Origin: Desulfuromonadaceae bacterium
GTDB lineage: Bacteria > Desulfobacterota > Desulfuromonadia > Desulfuromonadales > SZUA-540
DNA: 6,841 bases
Direction: 5' to 3'
NCBI GenBank assembly: GCA_003250235.1
Contig: QKGY01000444.1
Span: forward strand, 1-6,841
Shown: piece after piece, positions 1-6,319 of the stretch
How positions within the stretch are numbered: the stretch's first letter is position 1
Layout: every line of letters starts with the position of its first letter
Translations under genes and position numbers: made by a program
The notes under the pieces: model-generated
The model's input: only the letters and a program-made list of their open reading frames with translations
Told to the model about the DNA's origin: nothing
The model's database searches: none

Positions 1-2
1 CT

Positions 3-83
3 GGCGACCTTGCCCACGGCGCTTCCGATTCTTCCGTGAATAGGAAGAGGCAACCGAAAGAATACCAGGAGGAGAGAAATTGA
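3..83 (+). CDS. Possible C-terminal tail of an upstream gene (partial)
   Basis: This frame is open from the window edge for 26 codons and ends in TGA at 81-83, inside the TTG start of the next gene, forming a TTGA overlap. The tail is hydrophilic and charged, ending KRQPKEYQEERN, which is a plausible soluble C-terminus but matches no family I recognise. A competing frame beginning at base 1 ends at a TGA at 37-39 (tail LATLPTALPILP). With so little sequence neither can be proved, and an open frame this short can occur by chance. The overlap with a gene that has a good Shine-Dalgarno favours the 3-83 frame slightly. Confidence 0.28.
   Translation, partial: GDLAHGASDSSVNRKRQPKEYQEERN
67..74 (+). 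promoter_or_regulatory. Shine-Dalgarno that sets the TTG start of the lipoprotein gene
   Basis: AGGAGGAG lies 5 bases before the TTG at 80-82. In-frame ATG codons at 92 and 101 are 17 and 26 bases away, too far for this site, so TTG is the better start. TTG also preserves the basic n-region of the signal peptide. Confidence 0.75.
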
Positions 84-979
84 AAATTCTTATGCGAAGA
101 ATGGGACTATTCGTGATCCTCGCTGCTTCCGTGCAATTGATGAGCTGTGGTGGTGGCGGTGGTGGATCTTCCGGTACTGGCGGATTCATCGGCAGCGGAT
201 CCTGGTACGTAACCGGATTCGAATGGCCGCATGACGGGAATCCGTTGGTGAGCGACAACTTCGTGATCTACAGTGACGGCGCCGGGGAGGATGCGAGGCA
301 GGCGCTTGCCCAGCTGGCGGAAGAGACCCTGAGCGATATCAAAATCCAGTTTGCAATCGACAACAACGACATCTTTCTCTTTCCCCCGGGACAAGAAAAG
401 ATCGATATCTATGCCTACAAAAACCGTTACCCCAGCGATTGGGGGGGGTGGGGTTACTACGGCGGTTTGCTGATTTTTTCGCTGGACCATCCGGAACGGA
501 CATCTTTCGGCCACACGGAACCCGAAATATACAACCCCACGCTCAAGCACGAAATCATGCACGTCGTGGAGTCCCTGTTAAAAGCGTCCAATGACCCCAA
601 TCTGGTAGATGTCTGGTTGACGGAAGGCCTCGCGGAAGCGGTGTCCGGAGGAACGGCGGGGGGAAGCATAACGGACTTGCAAAAATTCACCGAATTGCGC
701 AATCAGTACGGATCGTTGAATCCCATCGCGATGCATCGCTACGAGTATCCGGATGTCGAGTTGATTGCCTATTACTATTACTACCCGATGTTCCAGTTGG
801 CAGTCGAATATCTGGTGGATGCAAACGGGTACGGCGGGACGATCAATGATGTCAAGAACCTGCTAATGGATGTAAGAAACGGGGTGCCGTTTCCCACCGC
901 GTTTCAAAACAGGTTCGGGATGAGCTTGTCGGAATACGAGAGCCAGTTTTTCGACCGGATGACCGCTTATCTTCCATAG
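80..979 (+). CDS. Lipoprotein with gluzincin (peptidase MA-like) HExxH domain
   Basis: This 299-residue protein is probably a membrane-anchored zinc metalloprotease or a relative of one, acting in the periplasm or at the outer membrane. The N-terminus has basic residues (K2, R6, R7), a hydrophobic stretch 9-21 and a lipobox L20-M21-S22-C23, so Cys23 should be lipidated. A Gly/Ser linker (24-40) follows. The putative zinc site is H157-E158-I-M-H161, with a third ligand E182 in WLTEGLAEA (179-187). That HExxH plus WLxEGLAE layout is typical of the gluzincin peptidase MA families. The C-terminal part has the expected pattern: a Tyr-rich helix (AYYYYYPMF, 230-238), a YGG segment (251-253) and a final Ala-Phe...FG-x-S-L-x-E-Y-E element (274-287). 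The start is TTG with AGGAGGAG 5 bases upstream. The substrate is unknown. A G8 run at 441-448 lies inside the gene. The family call is by motif; proteolytic activity is inferred. Confidence 0.85.
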   Translation: MKILMRRMGLFVILAASVQLMSCGGGGGGSSGTGGFIGSGSWYVTGFEWPHDGNPLVSDNFVIYSDGAGEDARQALAQLAEETLSDIKIQFAIDNNDIFLFPPGQEKIDIYAYKNRYPSDWGGWGYYGGLLIFSLDHPERTSFGHTEPEIYNPTLKHEIMHVVESLLKASNDPNLVDVWLTEGLAEAVSGGTAGGSITDLQKFTELRNQYGSLNPIAMHRYEYPDVELIAYYYYYPMFQLAVEYLVDANGYGGTINDVKNLLMDVRNGVPFPTAFQNRFGMSLSEYESQFFDRMTAYLP

Positions 980-1233
980 GCTTCCCGTATTGCCATCTTT
1001 TTTCCCACCGCGCCCGGTGTGTCCTGCATGCCGGTGTTTCTTTCGCGAAGCAGTGATAATATAGTACCCGTGTTTTTTTTGGGGGGGCTCCATGCCGATG
1101 TGCAAAAAGCCAGTACCTGTTCTGATTCCAGGTATTCAATTTGCGGGCCCCGATATATCCAACTTCGACGGGAAAGTCAGCCTGTCGGCTTGATAAAGCA
1201 ACCATCAAGAAACCACAGTATTCCTATCGCACG
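980..1233 (+). other. 254-base intergenic spacer with hairpin and homopolymer tract
   Basis: No gene was found here. A short hairpin (CACCG 1006-1010, loop CGCC, CGGTG 1015-1019) follows the lipoprotein gene but has no T-tract after it, so it is not a convincing intrinsic terminator. T8 directly followed by G7 occupies 1073-1087. A second weak stem (CGAC/GTCG) lies at about 1167-1188. AT-rich -10-like hexamers occur (GATAAT 1055-1060, TATAGT 1060-1065), but neither has a recognisable -35 at the right spacing. The promoter of the downstream gene therefore cannot be assigned. Confidence 0.6.
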
Positions 1234-3117
1234 ATGTTGAAACCCTCCCTTGCCTTTATTCATTTTGTAATTAAAACGGCTGTCTTTCTGATGGTCATGA
1301 GTGCAGCCCGGTTGGTCTTCTGGCTGATCAACCTCGATTATTTTTCCACACCGGGAATCGGTCTTTTTTTACAGGGCATACGATTCGATTTCGTGCCGGT
1401 GGTCTATGGATTGGCGCCATTTTACCTGGTCCACCTCATTCCCGTGGACATAGTCCACAAAGCGATTGTTCGCCGCATATTGAATGCCTATTTCATGCTT
1501 GTGTTGGTTATCTTCACGTTCGTCAATTGCGTCGACATGATCTATTTTCAATTCACCCTGAAAAGAAGCACCTGGGATATTTTCCGGTATGCCGCCATCG
1601 GGGATGACACCCTGACTCTCATCCCGCAGTTCATCGCCGATTATTGGTATATCCTTCTTGTTTTCGCCGCACTCATCATACTGGCCTGGTTCCTGTTAAA
1701 AAAGGGCAGTCAACTCCGATGGAAAGCGTCGTCAAATCCGGGAGCCCGCATCGTTTCCACCGTGGTGATGGCCGGGATTCTGATTGTCGGCGCCAGGGGA
1801 GGATTTCAATTAAAACCGATCGGCATCATCAACGCATCGCGGTACACATCGGTTCAAAACGTTCCCCTGCTGTTGAATACCCCCTTCACCCTTTTGAAAA
1901 CAGTCGGGGCGCAACGGTTAGAGTATAAGCATTATTTCAAGGATGCGCGGGAGGCGGAACGATACTTCAATCCGGTTGTGCATATCGAATCCCACAGTGC
2001 GCCAAGGAAAAAAAATGTGGTGGTCATCATCATGGAAAGTCTCTCGAGGGAATACATCGGTTTTTATAACGGTGGACAGGGGTATACACCCTTTCTCGAC
2101 TCCCTGATGCGGCATTCCCTCGTTTTCAACAATGCCTATGCCAACGGGAAAAAATCGATCGAGGCGCTTCCGGCGATATTTTCCGCGTTGCCCAACCTCA
2201 TGAACGAGGCGTACTACAAATCACCCTATTCCGGCAACAGGCTGACGTCACTGGCCTTGGAATTGAAAAAATACGGATACCACAGCAGGTTTTACCATGG
2301 TGGGAAGAACGGCACCATGGACTTCGATTCCTATATTAAACTGGCGGGGTTCGATGGGTATTACGGGAAAAATGAATACCCCAACACATCGGATTTTGAT
2401 GGGAACTGGGGAATCTACGACATCCCCTATTTCCAGTATTTTGCATCGGAGCAGGAAAAGATGCCGCAACCTTTTTTAAGCGGTATATTTTCCTTGTCGG
2501 CACACCACCCGTACAAGCTTCCGGAAGACTTTGATCACAGCCTTTGTCCAGGAGGCGAGTTACCGATACACCGAATGATTTGTTACGCCGATGTGGCTTT
2601 GCGTGCGTACTTTAAAACGGTTTCCTCGGCCAGCTGGTATCACAATTCCATTTTTTTGATCACGGCCGACCACACGGCACAAAGCAGTAATACCAAATAC
2701 AACAATGCCCGGGGAACGTATGCGATTCCCATCATCCTTTTTGACCCGTCGAAAAATCAGCCCGAGGTGATTGACCGAATTACGCAGCAAGCGGACATCA
2801 CCCCAACCATCCTGGATTATCTCGGTCTCCCGGCAACCTTCATTGGGTTTGGAGGCAGCGCGTTACAATCGGATCACGACGGTTTCGCCATAAATTACCT
2901 AAATAACATATACCAATATATTGATCGTCAGTATGTCTTGTATTTCGACGGACAAAAAGTCATCAAGGCCATCGATCAAATCAATGACCCGCTTGGCGCA
3001 AAGAATCTCGTGAAGTCAAGCCCCCCTGAAATCCAATCCTCGGAAAATCGCATGAAAGCAATAATTCAATCGTACAACCGGCGATTGATCGACAACCAAC
3101 TTGTTTTGAATGAATAA
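1234..3117 (+). CDS. LTA synthase / phosphoglycerol transferase family protein (sulfatase fold)
   Basis: This 627-residue integral membrane enzyme belongs to the LtaS/MdoB group of the sulfatase/alkaline phosphatase superfamily, whose members move phosphoglycerol or related head groups from a phospholipid to an acceptor outside the inner membrane. Five hydrophobic helices (about 7-32, 51-69, 85-105, 137-155, 173-190) precede the catalytic domain (about 260-545), the usual LtaS layout. Visible motifs are KNVVVIIMESLS (metal ligand E268), NGKKSIEALPAI (nucleophile position S308), SAHHPYK (H424) and ITADHT (metal ligands D479, H480). LtaS itself uses Thr as nucleophile; Ser here points to another subgroup. 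The acceptor cannot be read from sequence; Gram-negative relatives modify periplasmic glucans (MdoB/OpgB) or other envelope molecules. The frame extends back to a TTG at 1141, but ATG 1234 is preferred because it starts just before the first helix. It has no clear Shine-Dalgarno. GC is clearly lower than in the genes to its right. Confidence 0.9.
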   Translation: MLKPSLAFIHFVIKTAVFLMVMSAARLVFWLINLDYFSTPGIGLFLQGIRFDFVPVVYGLAPFYLVHLIPVDIVHKAIVRRILNAYFMLVLVIFTFVNCVDMIYFQFTLKRSTWDIFRYAAIGDDTLTLIPQFIADYWYILLVFAALIILAWFLLKKGSQLRWKASSNPGARIVSTVVMAGILIVGARGGFQLKPIGIINASRYTSVQNVPLLLNTPFTLLKTVGAQRLEYKHYFKDAREAERYFNPVVHIESHSAPRKKNVVVIIMESLSREYIGFYNGGQGYTPFLDSLMRHSLVFNNAYANGKKSIEALPAIFSALPNLMNEAYYKSPYSGNRLTSLALELKKYGYHSRFYHGGKNGTMDFDSYIKLAGFDGYYGKNEYPNTSDFDGNWGIYDIPYFQYFASEQEKMPQPFLSGIFSLSAHHPYKLPEDFDHSLCPGGELPIHRMICYADVALRAYFKTVSSASWYHNSIFLITADHTAQSSNTKYNNARGTYAIPIILFDPSKNQPEVIDRITQQADITPTILDYLGLPATFIGFGGSALQSDHDGFAINYLNNIYQYIDRQYVLYFDGQKVIKAIDQINDPLGAKNLVKSSPPEIQSSENRMKAIIQSYNRRLIDNQLVLNE

Positions 3118-3139
3118 GGCGGAATCGACCCGGTTGCCC
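3118..3139. other. 22-base gap between convergent stop codons
   Basis: The plus-strand gene ends with TAA at 3115-3117 and the minus-strand gene ends with TAG at 3142-3140. No stem-loop with a T-tract is visible in either direction, so an intrinsic terminator here is not supported. Termination may be Rho-dependent or run into the opposing gene. Confidence 0.6.
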
Positions 3140-3811
3140 CTACCTAAGTACCGCTGTTCCCGCAGGGCTGGCCTTGAACAGGTCCGAGCCGCGCCGGACC
3201 AAGACTTCCCTTAGGGCTATGACCGTCAGGAAGCCTAAGTATCCGCCGGCAAGCACGTCACTGGGAAAGTGCTGGGCGGTCATCACCCGGCACAAGGCCA
3301 CAAGCGTCGCTGCCGGAAAGAGAAACCACCCCCAGCGCGGACGCAGCAGAAAAATACATGTCGCCGCGGCGAACGCGGTATTGGCGTGGCCGGAGGGAAA
3401 GGACAGCATCCGTGCCGCGGTCTGGAAGAAATGGAACCCGTATTCCCCGTTTCCCAAAAACAACACCGGGCGTGGCCGTCCGAAAAACATCTTGGGGACC
3501 ATGTTCAACAGGCCGGAACCCAGGACCGAGCCCGCCAGGAACAGGGAACGCCGCCGCCAGAGTCGCAGGCCGGGAAGGCGCGGATCCGAGGGCGCCCGCT
3601 TCTCCAGAACACAGACTCCGAAAACCATCAGCAGCGGGGGGACCACGTACCAGGCTCCGTTGCCCAGCTTACCCACGTACTTGAAAAACGTCCTGACCCA
3701 TATCGGAAGGTTCACCACGGCCAGGATGACCTCCCGGTCGGCATACAGGTACAAGAGAAAGCAAAGGACGGCTACCGCCAGGGCTGTCCCTACGTGCCGG
3801 ATCACCCTCAT
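3140..3811 (-). CDS. PAP2-family membrane phosphatase
   Basis: This 223-residue polytopic protein belongs to the PAP2 (type 2 phosphatidic acid phosphatase) superfamily, which dephosphorylates lipid phosphates such as undecaprenyl diphosphate, phosphatidylglycerol phosphate or lipid A at the membrane face. All three signature motifs are present: K107-x6-R114-P115, P139-S-G-H142, and C174-R175-x5-H181-x3-D185. H142 and H181 are the expected catalytic pair. The usual Ser at the start of motif 3 is Cys174. Hydrophobic segments lie near 8-24, 52-69, 90-106, 143-157, 161-174 and 187-203. The start is ATG 3811, with GGAGG at 3822-3818; it overlaps the upstream gene's stop as ATGA. A GTG at 3865 would extend the frame by 18 residues but is less likely. 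Coupling to an ArnT-type transferase suggests work on a shared lipid-linked pathway; the substrate is not determinable. Confidence 0.92.
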   Translation of the reverse strand: MRVIRHVGTALAVAVLCFLLYLYADREVILAVVNLPIWVRTFFKYVGKLGNGAWYVVPPLLMVFGVCVLEKRAPSDPRLPGLRLWRRRSLFLAGSVLGSGLLNMVPKMFFGRPRPVLFLGNGEYGFHFFQTAARMLSFPSGHANTAFAAATCIFLLRPRWGWFLFPAATLVALCRVMTAQHFPSDVLAGGYLGFLTVIALREVLVRRGSDLFKASPAGTAVLR

Positions 3812-5481
3812 TGCCCGCCTCCACCCGGCAGGGACCGGCCGGTGTAAAGACCGAGAGTAATCCACCGCCCCTTCGAATAATTGAAGCCCCGCAGCGATTC
3901 CAGCAGTACCGGCTGGATACCTTCGGCTGCGGCGGCTGCCAAAAAGTCGGCGGCATCCCGGTCGGACACCAGGGCCATCCGGGTCGGGGAGTCGGCCAGC
4001 GAGGCCGCGGCGCCGCCTGCATCGGTCAACAGGGTCCGGGTGCCCAGGTAAAACACCAGGCTTGGTTCATGAAAGCCGACGGCCGCCACCTGCGGGGCAG
4101 GCCCCGCTGCGTGCCGGGCCACGGCCGCCGCCGCCAGGCGGCTCAGCCAGGGGGACGTAAGTCCCGGCAGAATGGATCCAAGCGCCGGCCCCAGCACCAG
4201 CGCTCCCGCGATGAGGCACGCCGCCGCGGCGGTTTTCCAGTCCCCTGCCCGCAGCCGCCTGATCAGCACAATCGGCAACAACAGCCCGGCACAACAGGCG
4301 ACCAGGGCCAGGGGCGGGAAGTTCCCTCCCATCAACCAGGGGAGGCCCACCATCGCCCCGCTCAACACCAGGCAGATCAATACCCATAACCCCGCCGCCA
4401 GCCAGCCGGCCAGGCGCCACCAGGGGTGTTTCAGATAGTCGGCGACCTCAGGGGGCTCCAGGAGGAAACGGGCGCAAAGCAATGCGACGGCGGGCATGAC
4501 CGGGAGGACATAATGGGGAAGCTTGGTCGGGATAAGCTCGAAGACCAGCCAGGTCGGGATGATCCAGGCCAGGCAGAAGCGTACGGCCGGCTCGCCCCTG
4601 GCCTGCCAGCTCGGCCATGCCGAAGCCAGGGCAAGGATCGAGCCGGGCCAGAACAGAGCAGGGAACAGCAGCAGATACATCCCCGGAGGGGCTCCGTGCG
4701 ACTCATGACCGCCGACCAGTTTCGGCAACAGGTCCGAGCGGATGACCTGCCCCAGAAAGGCCCCCTGCGTCTGCAGCTGAATCGCCACGAACCAGGGGAC
4801 GGCAACCGCAAGCATCACCGGCACCCCCCACCAGGATCGCAGCCCCCGCAGCAGCGCGGTACTGCGGTCGGCCAACGCCAGTGTTCCGACTGTCAGCAGG
4901 GCAACCATCGGCGACACCGGCCCCTTGATGAGGATTCCTGCTCCGCAAGCCAGCCAGAAGACCAGCAGCAGCCCCCGCGACGGGGTTTCCGCGCCGCGCA
5001 GCTTCAGATAGATTCTCCCCAGGGCTCCCTGCATACCGACGATGGTAAACAGCATGAAGGCGTCGGTCTTCGCCAGGTGCGCTTCGACCGTCAACAGGAG
5101 ACTCACTGCCAGCAGGGCCGCTCCGAGAAAGGCCGTGCGCAGGGAAAACGCAACCCGTCCAAATCCGAAAATTGCCAGCACCGCCAGCAGGGCACCCGCC
5201 ACGGAGGGGATTCGGTAGGGCCAGATTGCGCCGGCACCGCGGGCGGAAAGGCTACCGGCCACCAGGGCCTGCAGCCAGTAAATCCCGATCGGTTTTTTAT
5301 ATCGGGGTTTATCCTGAAAACGGATATCGAGGTAATTGCCCGATTCCACCATCTGGCGGCTGGCCTGGGCGTAGCGGGCTTCGTCGCGATCCGTCGGGGG
5401 AAGCGTGCCAAGGCCTGGCAGGTAAAGGAGACAGCAGAACAGGACCAACAATACAGGATGGTATCGCAAGGGCTCGGACAT
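3808..5481 (-). CDS. ArnT-like (GT83) lipid-linked sugar transferase
   Basis: This 557-residue inner-membrane glycosyltransferase is of the ArnT/PMT-like type (GT-C fold), which takes a sugar from a polyprenyl-phosphate carrier and attaches it to an acceptor outside the inner membrane; in ArnT this is L-Ara4N onto lipid A phosphate. Family features in order: a first helix (about 9-23), the loop DRDEARYA with acidic residues D31, D33 and E34, then KPRYKKPIGIYWLQ (58-71), AKTDAFM (137-143), IKGPVSP (185-191), GGHESHGAPPGMYL (257-270) and FELIPTKLPHYVLPVMPA (314-331). Many helices follow to about 440. The C-terminal part (about 445-557) looks like the periplasmic domain of ArnT homologues, with GFHEPSLVFYLG at 469-480. 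The actual sugar and acceptor are unknown, and no arnABC genes are in view, so I withhold the arnT symbol. ATG 5481 has only a weak Shine-Dalgarno, and no in-frame start lies between it and the preceding stop. Very high GC, Ala-rich near the C-terminus. Confidence 0.9.
   Translation of the reverse strand: MSEPLRYHPVLLVLFCCLLYLPGLGTLPPTDRDEARYAQASRQMVESGNYLDIRFQDKPRYKKPIGIYWLQALVAGSLSARGAGAIWPYRIPSVAGALLAVLAIFGFGRVAFSLRTAFLGAALLAVSLLLTVEAHLAKTDAFMLFTIVGMQGALGRIYLKLRGAETPSRGLLLVFWLACGAGILIKGPVSPMVALLTVGTLALADRSTALLRGLRSWWGVPVMLAVAVPWFVAIQLQTQGAFLGQVIRSDLLPKLVGGHESHGAPPGMYLLLFPALFWPGSILALASAWPSWQARGEPAVRFCLAWIIPTWLVFELIPTKLPHYVLPVMPAVALLCARFLLEPPEVADYLKHPWWRLAGWLAAGLWVLICLVLSGAMVGLPWLMGGNFPPLALVACCAGLLLPIVLIRRLRAGDWKTAAAACLIAGALVLGPALGSILPGLTSPWLSRLAAAAVARHAAGPAPQVAAVGFHEPSLVFYLGTRTLLTDAGGAAASLADSPTRMALVSDRDAADFLAAAAAEGIQPVLLESLRGFNYSKGRWITLGLYTGRSLPGGGGQ
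3818..3822 (-). promoter_or_regulatory. Shine-Dalgarno for the PAP2 gene inside the upstream gene's end
   Basis: On the minus strand GGAGG is followed by 6 bases (CGGGCA) and then ATGA, where ATG starts the phosphatase and TGA stops the glycosyltransferase. This fixes the PAP2 start at 3811 and indicates translational coupling. Confidence 0.85.
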
Positions 5482-5552
5482 CGGGAGGAAACCCTGCTTC
5501 CGGAGTAAATAGCCGTGCTGTCCGCTTTCTTTTAAAAAACCCCCGAGCGGTT
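5482..5552 (-). other. 71-base gap between MgtC-like and ArnT-like genes
   Basis: The two genes share a strand, and the gap is small enough for one transcript. Apart from the G5T6 element there is nothing gene-like, and no promoter was recognised. Whether the three minus-strand genes form one operon depends on whether that element stops transcription. Confidence 0.5.
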
Positions 5553-5558
5553 CTACCG
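5534..5558 (-). terminator. Weak terminator or attenuator candidate after the MgtC-like gene
   Basis: Reading the minus strand, a CGGT/ACCG mini-stem over the mgtC-like stop codon is followed by G5 (5544-5540) and T6 (5539-5534). Alternatively AACC (5552-5549) can pair with GGTT just ahead of the T run. The stems are only 4 base pairs, so this is at best a weak or partial terminator between the MgtC-like and ArnT-like genes. The T6 run after G5 is the main argument. Confidence 0.3.
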
Positions 5559-6254
5559 ATAGTGAATCCTCTTGATCCCTTCGAAGTGCTCGATTGCCCT
5601 GGTCAACTCCCTGCCGGTGTGATCCTGCCGCTGTTTCAGCACCAGCTTGAGCAGTATTTCATTTTTTTCCAGATCTACCTGGGAGCTGACCTCCGAAATC
5701 TTCATCCCCCGCTCATCGACCAATTGCCGGAGATCGTCGTACAGGGAATCGCGCCGCCTGGCGGTAACGGTCAAAAAGAGGTAACGGTCCTTTTTGATAG
5801 TCCAATCGAACTGTTTCAGAAAAAGCAGACCTACAAGGACGGTGATGGTCGAGAGGGCCCCAAGAGAGAAAAATCCCATGCCGAACGCCATTCCGAGCCC
5901 CGCGACCACCCAGAGGGTTGCAGCTGTCGTCAGCCCTCTCACGGTGGCCCCCTCCTTGAGGATCACGCCCGCGCCCAGGAACCCGATACCGGTTACGATC
6001 TGAGCCGCCGTACGGGAAGGATCAAGGCGCAAGAGGGACTGCGCATTGTGTGCACCGTATTTGAGGAAAAACGTCTCGGAGATGATCATCACGGTACAAG
6101 CACCGACCGAAACAAGCAGATTCGTGCGCAACCCCGCAGGACGCCCTCGTTTCTCCCTTTCCCAGCCGACGAGCCCACCCGCCAGAGCCGCGAGAAACAG
6201 CTTCAGCAGGATCGCCAGTTCATAACTTCCGAACAGCTTGGGGTCGAAGAACAT
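5553..6254 (-). CDS. MgtC/SapB family membrane protein
   Basis: This 233-residue protein has the MgtC/SapB membrane domain (about 13-147) and a C-terminal soluble region (about 155-233) of the size of the ACT-like domain found in MgtC itself. Diagnostic stretches are GLVGWEREKRGRPAGLRTN (27-45), GIGFLGAGVILKEGATVRGLTTAATLW (89-115) and the Gly-rich helix around 119-133. About five hydrophobic segments are visible. In Salmonella MgtC supports growth at low Mg2+ and in macrophages and damps F1Fo ATP synthase. The role of environmental homologues is mostly unknown, so a Mg2+ link here is inference. The start ATG 6254 has GAGG at 6264-6261 with 6-base spacing. It heads the minus-strand set and has a long structured leader. 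I call the family, not the mgtC symbol, because family members differ in function. Confidence 0.92.
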   Translation of the reverse strand: MFFDPKLFGSYELAILLKLFLAALAGGLVGWEREKRGRPAGLRTNLLVSVGACTVMIISETFFLKYGAHNAQSLLRLDPSRTAAQIVTGIGFLGAGVILKEGATVRGLTTAATLWVVAGLGMAFGMGFFSLGALSTITVLVGLLFLKQFDWTIKKDRYLFLTVTARRRDSLYDDLRQLVDERGMKISEVSSQVDLEKNEILLKLVLKQRQDHTGRELTRAIEHFEGIKRIHYR

Positions 6255-6260
6255 ATTTCA

Positions 6261-6264
6261 CCTC
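6261..6264 (-). promoter_or_regulatory. Shine-Dalgarno of the MgtC-like gene
   Basis: GAGG (minus strand, in GAGGTGA) sits 6 bases before ATG 6254. It lies 7 bases beyond the 3' arm of the GGGATGC/GCATCCC stem, so folding of the leader could affect access to it. Confidence 0.75.
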
Positions 6265-6271
6265 GTTGGCA

Positions 6272-6319
6272 GGGATGCATTCCACTGATTCCCCGACCAG
6301 AAACGGTCGCCGGCATCCC
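6272..6319 (-). promoter_or_regulatory. Nested stem-loop just upstream of the MgtC-like start
   Basis: On the minus strand GGGATGC (6319-6313) pairs with GCATCCC (6278-6272), a perfect 7-bp outer stem. Inside it CGACC (6309-6305) pairs with GGTCG (6298-6294) around a 6-base loop. The unpaired stretch between the inner stem and the 3' arm is purine-rich. It matches no riboswitch class I could recognise, including the M-box, fluoride and c-di-GMP-I types. Confidence 0.45.

Noticed and set aside
1006..1019. Hairpin after the lipoprotein gene, considered as an intrinsic terminator
   Set aside because: The 5-bp stem is not followed by a T-tract on the plus strand; the T run precedes it instead.
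1141..1233. TTG-initiated 31-residue N-terminal extension of the phosphoglycerol transferase-like protein
   Set aside because: It adds a polar segment before the first membrane helix, and there is no ribosome site near 1141; ATG 1234 fits the family layout better.
1019..1240. Small plus-strand open frame in the spacer (73 codons)
   Set aside because: It has no ribosome site, a Cys/Ser-rich translation without any pattern, and it runs through the T8G7 tract and over the next gene's start.
3174..3860. Plus-strand open frames opposite the PAP2 gene
   Set aside because: They are shadows of a PAP2 gene that has all three signature motifs; their translations are basic and featureless.
3812..3865. 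GTG start at 3865 for the PAP2 gene
   Set aside because: ATG 3811 has GGAGG at ideal spacing and forms an ATGA overlap with the preceding gene.
4426..5508. Plus-strand open frame of 360 codons opposite the ArnT-like gene
   Set aside because: The Gln/Arg/Gly-rich translation has no domain-like pattern, and the opposite strand carries a full GT83-type protein.
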